From positions 1 to 12,357 of the forward strand of contig JALQST010000049.1 of the NCBI GenBank assembly GCA_023264315.1: a stretch of 12,357 nt of DNA, read 5' to 3'. The translations under genes and the position numbers were made by a program. The notes beneath the pieces are model-generated. The model did not search any database, had not been told where the DNA came from, and saw nothing but the letters and a program-made list of their open reading frames with translations. The number at the start of each line of letters is the position of its first letter. The stretch's first letter is position 1. Positions 7,502-12,357 of the stretch are shown here, one piece after another. This DNA comes from Nodosilinea sp. BSH.14 (GTDB lineage Bacteria > Cyanobacteriota > Cyanobacteriia > Phormidesmidales > Phormidesmidaceae).

Positions 7502-8293
7502 ATGACTTTCCTCCCTAACCCAAATCCCATTCCTATGCTTCAATCCACCCAGCCCGAAGCCCTTTGGCTCAATGTTAGCCCCAGTTTTCAGCGGTTTGAT
7601 CAAGCGCTTTTAAAAACGCTAGCCCGCCACATTGATATTTCCCACTGGGCCTATCGCCAAACCCCCGACGAACCCAGTTCCTTGGCCGTTGCCCTGGATT
7701 TGCTACACGATTTTATGGCAGACCAAACTCGCCCCCTGCACCTAATTGGCCATGGTATGGGCGGGCTAGTGGGGCTGCTCTATGCCCGTCAATGCCCGGA
7801 GCGGGTGCGCTCCCTCACCCTGCTCTCCGTGGGCGTTAACCCCATAGTGGACTGGCAGGCCCACTACTACGCCCAGTTGGAAGCCCTGCCCTGTTCCCGT
7901 CAGCGGGTGCTGGCGCAGATGGCCTATACCCTGTTTGGTCACCAGGCCCACCCCTTAGTGAGCGGCTGGGTGCGGCTGCTAGAAAAGGATTTGGCCCATT
8001 CTCCCTCACCCCATTCCCTTTGGAAGCGCCAGAGTTCCTTTCCCGGACGGGTGCCCGTGCCGATGATGGTGTGCGGCAGTGAAGATGATGCCGTGATCAG
8101 CCCCGACCAAATCCAGGGCTGGCAACCGTGGCTAAAACCAGGGGATCGGCTGTGGCGGTGCCCCGGTGGGCGGCATTTTTTCCATGCGGCCCATCCCGAA
8201 GCGGTGGCCCAGGAGGTGCTGAAGTTTTGGCAGGTTCCCACCGCCCTGCTGCCCCAAGACCTAGTTTGCCTTGCCAGCCTGCGCGATGCCTAA
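7502..8293 (+). CDS. Alpha/beta-hydrolase-fold protein of the isi cluster (isiC-like), nucleophile serine replaced
   Basis: The 263-residue product has the alpha/beta-hydrolase layout: a central strand and nucleophile elbow HLIGHGMGGLVGLLYARQCPERVRSLTLLSVG near 80-110, then a cap-like helical region. The acid strand VPMMVCGSEDDAVI has Asp near 195-196, and PGGRHFFHAAHPEAV has candidate catalytic His residues near 225-228. The elbow, normally G-x-S-x-G, reads G-H-G-M-G, so the serine is glycine (codon GGT, 7754-7756). It may therefore be non-hydrolytic or work differently. A hydrolase-like gene, isiC, follows isiB in several cyanobacteria (established, from memory); position and sequence fit, but the 300-base gap leaves co-transcription open. 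Start is uncertain: ATG at 7502 or at 7535 (MLQSTQPEALWLN, perhaps better); neither has a ribosome binding site. Confidence 0.8.
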   Translation: MTFLPNPNPIPMLQSTQPEALWLNVSPSFQRFDQALLKTLARHIDISHWAYRQTPDEPSSLAVALDLLHDFMADQTRPLHLIGHGMGGLVGLLYARQCPERVRSLTLLSVGVNPIVDWQAHYYAQLEALPCSRQRVLAQMAYTLFGHQAHPLVSGWVRLLEKDLAHSPSPHSLWKRQSSFPGRVPVPMMVCGSEDDAVISPDQIQGWQPWLKPGDRLWRCPGGRHFFHAAHPEAVAQEVLKFWQVPTALLPQDLVCLASLRDA

Positions 8294-8746
8294 GCCCAAA
8301 TCCGAGCCAGAAGACCCCGATTCCCAGGCCGACAACCCCTAGGGGCGAGGTCTTCTCGCCCGCTGATAGCGTGGGTAAGTAAGCCGGATTCGGCGTCAGA
8401 TCAGACCGTCCCAGTCCCCAGACCAGTCCTCTGACGTCCAATTGAATTGAGTCCGAAGCCCCCATCCCCATTCCTGGAGTAAACGTTGGCGATATGCTGA
8501 CCGAAAACCCTGGTACCATAAAGGGCCTGTCAAAAAGTTGCCCCAGTTTAAGGATTTCGGTTTAGGATTTCGATCTATTCAATCTAAATAATGTAGGGGT
8601 AGCTAAATGGGTGAGACCAGCCTATGGTAGGGCCAACTTAGGCAAGCTCGATCTTGGGGTTGGCCCGTTCGGATGATGGCCCGGTTTTCGGACATGGCTG
8701 ATTGCGGGGCCAAGGCATAATTGCAGGGATGAGGAAGGCAAGACCT
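8294..8746. other. Non-coding region between the hydrolase gene and lysC
   Basis: This 453-base stretch contains no convincing gene. From left to right it holds a perfect 7-base hairpin GGGCGAG/CTCGCCC (8343-8361) with no T run, possibly the hydrolase gene 3' end; a GTCAGA...TCTGAC inverted repeat enclosing CAGACC/CAGTCC iterations (8395-8435); and a tandem AGGATTTCG (8551-8559 and 8564-8572). An AT-rich segment near 8575-8595 contains AATAAT (8587-8592), a possible -10 box for lysC without a clear -35 box. Confidence 0.5.
8343..8361 (+). terminator. Possible hairpin terminator after the hydrolase gene
   Basis: GGGCGAG pairs perfectly with CTCGCCC around a five-base loop, 49 bases after the stop codon. 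No T run follows, so factor-independent termination is doubtful; an mRNA 3'-end stabiliser is the alternative. Confidence 0.35.
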
Positions 8747-10564
8747 ATGGCGCTGATCGTACAGAAATATGGGGGCACCTCCGTGGGCACCGTGGAGCGC
8801 ATCCAGGCGGTGGCCCAGCGGGTGAAGGCCACGGTGGACGCAGGCAATAGCGCGGTAGTGGTGGTCTCGGCCATGGGCAAAACCACTGACGGCCTAGTGA
8901 AATTGGCCAACGACATCACCGATCAGCCCAGCCGCCGTGAGATGGATATGCTGCTCTCCACCGGAGAACAGGTGTCCATTGCGTTGCTCTCGATGGCGCT
9001 GCACAGCCTGGGCCAAGACGCCATTTCCCTCACCGGGGCACAGGTGGGCATTGTCACGGAAGCCGAACATACCCGTGCCCGGATTCTGACCATCAATCCC
9101 GAACGGATGCAGCGCCATCTGGCCGAGGGCAAGGTGATTGTGGTGGCGGGCTTCCAGGGCATTAGCCAAACCACCGACCTAGAAATTACCACTCTGGGGC
9201 GCGGCGGTTCCGATACCTCAGCGGTGGCCCTAGCAGCGGCGCTGCAAGCGGACAAGTGCGAAATCTACACCGACGTACCGGGGATTCTCACCACCGACCC
9301 GCGCCTGGTGCCGGAAGCGCAGTTGATGGAAGAAATCACCAGCGACGAAATGCTGGAACTGGCCAGCCTGGGGGCCAAGGTGCTGCATCCCCGTGCGGTG
9401 GAAATTGCCCGCAACTACGGCGTCACCCTGGTGGTGCGATCGAGCTGGACGGACGAACCGGGTACCCGCGTGATTTCGCCCCAGCCCCAACCCCGCCCCC
9501 TAGAAGGCTTGGAACTGGCTAACCCCGTAGATGCCGTGGAGTTTGACACCGATCAGGCCAAGGTCGCTCTGTTGCGGATTCCCGACCGTCCCGGCATTGC
9601 CGCCCGTCTATTTGGGGAACTGGCCAACCAGGAGATCAACGTAGACCTGATCATCCAGTCCATCCACGAAGGCAACACCAACGACATCGCCTTTACGATG
9701 GTGCGATCCAACCTCAACCGGGCCGAAGCCGTGGCCGAAGCCATTGCCCCCGCCCTGCGCAGCAACCCCACCGACACCACCCAGGCCGAGGTGATGGTGG
9801 ACACCAACATGGCCAAAATCAGCATCGCCGGAGCCGGAATGATTGGCCGTCCGGGGGTGGCTGCCAAGATGTTCTCCACCCTAGCGGAGGCAGGAATCAA
9901 TATTCAGTTGATTTCCACCTCAGAGGTCAAAGTAAGCTGCACCATCGACGTGGCGGACTGTGATCGAGCCCTAGCCACCCTCTGCGAGGCCTTTGATGTT
10001 ACCTCCTCGCCCGTGCCCCAGGCGGAGGGGCCAGCCCTCGCGTCTAGCCCCAATGCTCCCATGGTGCGCGGCGCGGCGCTGGATACCAAGCAAGCCCAGG
10101 TGGCCATTCGCCATGTGCCCGACCAACCCGGCATGGCCGCAAAAATCTTCCAACTGCTGGCCAGTAACGGCGTCAGCGTGGATATGATTATCCAGTCCCA
10201 GCGCTGTCGTTTGGTGAACGGCCAGCCCACCCGCGACATCGCCTTCACCGTGGCCCAGGCCGACGCCCGCACGGCCCGGGAACTGATGGAGCAGGCCGCC
10301 ACCGACCTCGGCTTTGGGGAAGTGGTCGTGAACGAAGCCATCGCCAAGGTAAGCGTGGTCGGCATCGGCATGATCTACGCCCCTGGGGTAGCGGCTCGAA
10401 TGTTCAAGGCGCTGTCGGAGCAGGGCATCAACCTGCAAATGATCGCCACCTCGGAGATCAAAATTAGCTGCGTCGTAGATGAATCTGAAGGCATCAAGGC
10501 TCTCCAGGCCGTTCATAGCGCCTTTGGCCTCGCCGGTGCCCAAGCCATCGTCGTTCCCGCCTAG
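8747..10564 (+). CDS. lysC: Aspartate kinase with four ACT domains
   Basis: Aspartate kinase phosphorylates L-aspartate with ATP, the first step toward lysine, threonine, methionine and isoleucine. The 605-residue product starts MALIVQKYGGTSVG with the conserved KYGGTS at 7-12. The kinase domain includes STGEQVSIALLSMAL and TTLGRGGSDTSAVALAAAL (near 150-165). Four ACT domains follow, starting near 271, 355, 451 and 533; the last pair repeats the first (compare MIGRPGVAAKMFSTLAEAGIN with MIYAPGVAARMFKALSEQGIN). Cyanobacterial enzymes of this type are about 600 residues and are inhibited jointly by lysine and threonine. The ATG at 8747 was chosen over upstream ATGs because of the family start and GAGGAAGG at 8731-8738, eight bases ahead. 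It probably forms its own transcription unit. Confidence 0.97.
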   Translation: MALIVQKYGGTSVGTVERIQAVAQRVKATVDAGNSAVVVVSAMGKTTDGLVKLANDITDQPSRREMDMLLSTGEQVSIALLSMALHSLGQDAISLTGAQVGIVTEAEHTRARILTINPERMQRHLAEGKVIVVAGFQGISQTTDLEITTLGRGGSDTSAVALAAALQADKCEIYTDVPGILTTDPRLVPEAQLMEEITSDEMLELASLGAKVLHPRAVEIARNYGVTLVVRSSWTDEPGTRVISPQPQPRPLEGLELANPVDAVEFDTDQAKVALLRIPDRPGIAARLFGELANQEINVDLIIQSIHEGNTNDIAFTMVRSNLNRAEAVAEAIAPALRSNPTDTTQAEVMVDTNMAKISIAGAGMIGRPGVAAKMFSTLAEAGINIQLISTSEVKVSCTIDVADCDRALATLCEAFDVTSSPVPQAEGPALASSPNAPMVRGAALDTKQAQVAIRHVPDQPGMAAKIFQLLASNGVSVDMIIQSQRCRLVNGQPTRDIAFTVAQADARTARELMEQAATDLGFGEVVVNEAIAKVSVVGIGMIYAPGVAARMFKALSEQGINLQMIATSEIKISCVVDESEGIKALQAVHSAFGLAGAQAIVVPA

Positions 10565-10587
10565 TCCTAGCGCCCGATTTGAGCGCC

Positions 10588-10624
10588 GCCCGGTCTCTGG
10601 CTTTGATCAGGACAGAAACCGGGC
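10588..10624 (+). terminator. Hairpin downstream of lysC
   Basis: GCCCGGT (10588-10594) pairs perfectly with ACCGGGC (10618-10624), and TCTG/CAGA just inside can extend the fold. It lies 23 bases after the lysC stop and ahead of the predicted psb29 promoter, the right place for a lysC 3' end. No T run follows, so the termination role is tentative. Confidence 0.45.
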
Positions 10625-10636
10625 AGGTTCCTTGGG

Positions 10637-10665
10637 TTGGCAAAGGCACAGACACACGGGACAAT
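10637..10665 (+). promoter_or_regulatory. Predicted promoter of psb29/thf1
   Basis: TTGGCA (10637-10642) and GACAAT (10660-10665) are separated by 17 bases and resemble -35 and -10 boxes. Transcription would start near 10672, leaving a leader of about 23 bases. TTGACA at 10682-10687 is too close to the start codon to be the -35 box of this gene. Confidence 0.4.
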
Positions 10666-10694
10666 GGGAGTATTGTATTTCTTGACATTCGGCT

Positions 10695-11438
10695 GTGAAT
10701 AACGCACCTGTACGCACGGTTTCTGACGCCAAGCGGGAGTTCTACGCTCACCACACCCGCCCCATCAACTCCATTTACCGGCGTGTGGTGGACGAGCTTT
10801 TGGTAGAAATGCTTCTGCTCTCGGTCAATGCTGATTTTGCCTACGATCCCCTCTATGCCTTGGGTATCGTGACCACCTTTGATCGCTTTATGGAGGGCTA
10901 CGAACCCGAGAGCGATAAAGTCTCTATCTTTAACGCCCTCTGCCGTTCGGTGCAAAGTTTCCCCGAACAGTACCGGGGCGACGCCGACGCCATGAAAGCT
11001 GCCGTGGCGGGTCAATCCCTCGACGACCTCAAGGCCCAGTTTGAAAATCTGGCCGAAGCGGCCCATAGCGGTGGCTTGCGCGGTACCCTGGGCACCGTGG
11101 CCACCCAGGAACAATTCAAATACAGCCGCCCCTTTGGCATCGGTCTCTACACCCTGATTGAAGCCGTGGCTGGGGAAGACCTGCTCAAAAATAAGGAATC
11201 CTTTGAGGCGTTGATCGCAGAACTCACGGGCAAGCTCAACTTCTCGGCGGATAAGCTCTCCAAGGATTTGGAACTCTACCGCAGCAACATCGAGAAATTT
11301 GCCCAGGCCCAGGAAGTGATGAAGGATATGCTGGCCGCTGAACGCAAAAAGCGCGAAGACCGCCAAAAAGCCGCCGAAGCCACCGCCGCCGAAGTGGTGG
11401 AAACCGTCCCCGCCGAGGGCAGCGACAACGCGGGCTAG
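10695..11438 (+). CDS. thf1: Photosystem II biogenesis protein Psb29 (Thf1)
   Basis: Psb29/Thf1 is a thylakoid-associated factor needed for normal photosystem II assembly and repair. In cyanobacteria it is known to support the FtsH protease complexes that remove damaged D1, and the plant homologue is needed for thylakoid formation. The 247-residue product matches the family in length and in the N-terminal segment RTVSDAKREFYAHHTRP, followed by NSIYRRVVDELLVEMLLLSVN. The core is helical (YALGIVTTFDRFMEGYEPE, YSRPFGIGLYTLIE). The C-terminus is a long charged helix, probably coiled coil (LSKDLELYRSNIEKFAQAQ), with an Ala/Glu-rich disordered tail. The start codon is GTG at 10695; no ATG lies in frame near it, and the family start fits. 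No strong ribosome binding site is visible. It ends convergently with the metallophosphoesterase gene, 54 bases apart. Confidence 0.95.
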   Translation: MNNAPVRTVSDAKREFYAHHTRPINSIYRRVVDELLVEMLLLSVNADFAYDPLYALGIVTTFDRFMEGYEPESDKVSIFNALCRSVQSFPEQYRGDADAMKAAVAGQSLDDLKAQFENLAEAAHSGGLRGTLGTVATQEQFKYSRPFGIGLYTLIEAVAGEDLLKNKESFEALIAELTGKLNFSADKLSKDLELYRSNIEKFAQAQEVMKDMLAAERKKREDRQKAAEATAAEVVETVPAEGSDNAG

Positions 11439-11457
11439 CCAATCGCTTAACGGGGAG

Positions 11458-11481
11458 GGTGCATTCGCAACGCAATGCACC
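11458..11481. terminator. Hairpin between convergent genes
   Basis: GGTGCATT (11458-11465) pairs perfectly with AATGCACC (11474-11481) around an eight-base loop, and GAG/CTC can extend it past one bulged G. It fills most of the space between the stop codons of thf1 and the opposing phosphoesterase gene. It could end transcription in both directions, but neither side has a T run. Confidence 0.5.
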
Positions 11482-11492
11482 TCTCAATATGG

Positions 11493-12357
11493 CTAAACAT
11501 AAATCGGATCCAGAGCATAGTCCTTCCAGTCCTGGTGGAAGCGCTCGGACACGTGGGGGGTGAGGACGAATTTCGGTTCCTGGCCCCCTTTTACGTCTAC
11601 CCGCAAAAACGAGTAGGGGCGGTGATAGTCGGGCTTTTTGCCTGTTCGGCCTACAAAGAGCTGGGATTCTGCCACCGGATGCCATTCAGCAGCATTCTCC
11701 TCCGCAAGTCCGGGAATCGACTCACAGAGCGTATTTCCGGCGGAACGCTGGCGACGCAAGCTGAGTCCACTGCCACCGCAGACAATCCAATCGAGATGAC
11801 CGTCGGCGTGGCCCGTATCCAAGGTTTTTAGGTGTTCAAAACAATGGGCGTGGCCGTTGATCACCAGGTTCACCGGGGGCGTTCCGTCCGCCAGATCAGG
11901 CACCGCCGCCGCCACTTGATCTAACACCCAGCGCAGATGGTGGCGCACTGCCAGGGTTTGGCCCTGGTTCCACTTGGTGGCTTCGGTGACGTAAGGAGGA
12001 TGGTGGAAAAACACAATCCGCCCCCGCGCCCCTGGGTCTTGCCAGGAGGCGATCAGCCCATCCCGCAACCACAGCAATTGTTCGGTGTCGATTGGGGTGG
12101 TGGGGTTGGCGTTGATCTGCTTGTCGATGTCGAGCAGCATTTCGTCGTACTGCTCCACCTTGGCCTGCCAGTCGTCCAAATCTTCCTGGGCATGGGCATC
12201 CTTGGGGTTGTGGTGCAGGGCGGTCTCCTCTATCGCCCGTCGTTCGGCCAACACCTGCTGCCGCTGTTCCAGGAGTTCTTGTCGATGGTCTAGCCCGATC
12301 TGGTGGGCCAGCACCGAGGGATCGTTAAAGGTACTGGAATCCAGCGCAAAAAAATCA
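11493..12357 (-). CDS. Metallophosphoesterase, C-terminal part (partial)
   Basis: The visible 287 residues continue past the right edge; the start codon is outside the window. The protein belongs to the calcineurin-like/purple-acid-phosphatase-like metallophosphoesterases. RIVFFHHPPYV (around 12005) supplies a metal-binding His, and NLVINGHAHCFEH (around 11850) carries the GHxH metal motif. FFALDSSTF at the visible start fits the strand that follows the missing GNHD motif. Between them lies a long charged helical insert (RQELLEQRQQVLAERRAI to EQYDEMLLDIDKQI) ahead of TEQLLWLRDGL, probably a coiled coil. The substrate cannot be assigned. The reading frame is intact to the TAG at 11493. It is convergent with thf1. 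Confidence 0.85.
   Translation of the reverse strand, partial: DFFALDSSTFNDPSVLAHQIGLDHRQELLEQRQQVLAERRAIEETALHHNPKDAHAQEDLDDWQAKVEQYDEMLLDIDKQINANPTTPIDTEQLLWLRDGLIASWQDPGARGRIVFFHHPPYVTEATKWNQGQTLAVRHHLRWVLDQVAAAVPDLADGTPPVNLVINGHAHCFEHLKTLDTGHADGHLDWIVCGGSGLSLRRQRSAGNTLCESIPGLAEENAAEWHPVAESQLFVGRTGKKPDYHRPYSFLRVDVKGGQEPKFVLTPHVSERFHQDWKDYALDPIYV

Noticed and set aside
8494..8565. A 23-codon frame starting with ATG, with GGAG upstream
   Set aside because: The spacing from GGAG to ATG is too long, the peptide (MLTENPGTIKGLSKSC...) has no distinguishing feature, and it runs into the direct repeat.
10494..11480. A 328-codon open frame on the minus strand across thf1
   Set aside because: It is the antisense shadow of a clear family gene. 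Its translation is Gly/Phe/His-rich with no recognisable domain or ribosome binding site.

Overview
The window looks like the chromosome of a moderately GC-rich cyanobacterium, probably a filamentous Leptolyngbya-like lineage (inference). The evidence is the photosynthetic gene content: the iron-stress chlorophyll protein IsiA with flavodoxin IsiB, the photosystem II biogenesis factor Psb29/Thf1, an aspartate kinase with four ACT domains, and CofG, which makes the deazaflavin used by cyanobacterial photolyases. Nearly everything is core or stress-response content. I see no intact mobile element and no CRISPR array.

Left part, all on the minus strand (1-5126): the 5' part of a type I restriction-modification methyltransferase gene (hsdM, running off the left edge), a tRNA-Phe(GAA) with a good promoter and a nested-hairpin terminator, a small secreted PPC-domain protein, cofG and purL. 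purL, cofG and the PPC gene are closely spaced and may be co-transcribed. hsdM lies directly beyond the 3' end of the tRNA, a layout typical of the edge of an integrated island.

Middle part (5127-8293): a gene-poor stretch holds a 3' remnant of a TPR gene (minus strand) and then an isiA promoter region with opposed Fur-like motifs. The iron-limitation cluster follows on the plus strand: isiA, a terminator-like hairpin, isiB, a gap with a nested palindromic repeat, and an isiC-like alpha/beta hydrolase. IsiA forms antenna rings around photosystem I, and flavodoxin replaces ferredoxin when iron is short. The hydrolase has glycine where the nucleophile serine is expected.

Right part (8294-12357): a 450-base non-coding stretch with small repeats leads to the aspartate kinase gene lysC. 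It is followed by psb29/thf1, which starts at GTG. The last gene is a convergent, incomplete metallophosphoesterase that runs off the right edge. No clearly new multi-gene system is visible. The points most worth a second look are the serine-less hydrolase in the isi cluster, the nested palindrome between isiB and that hydrolase, and the tRNA/hsdM junction.
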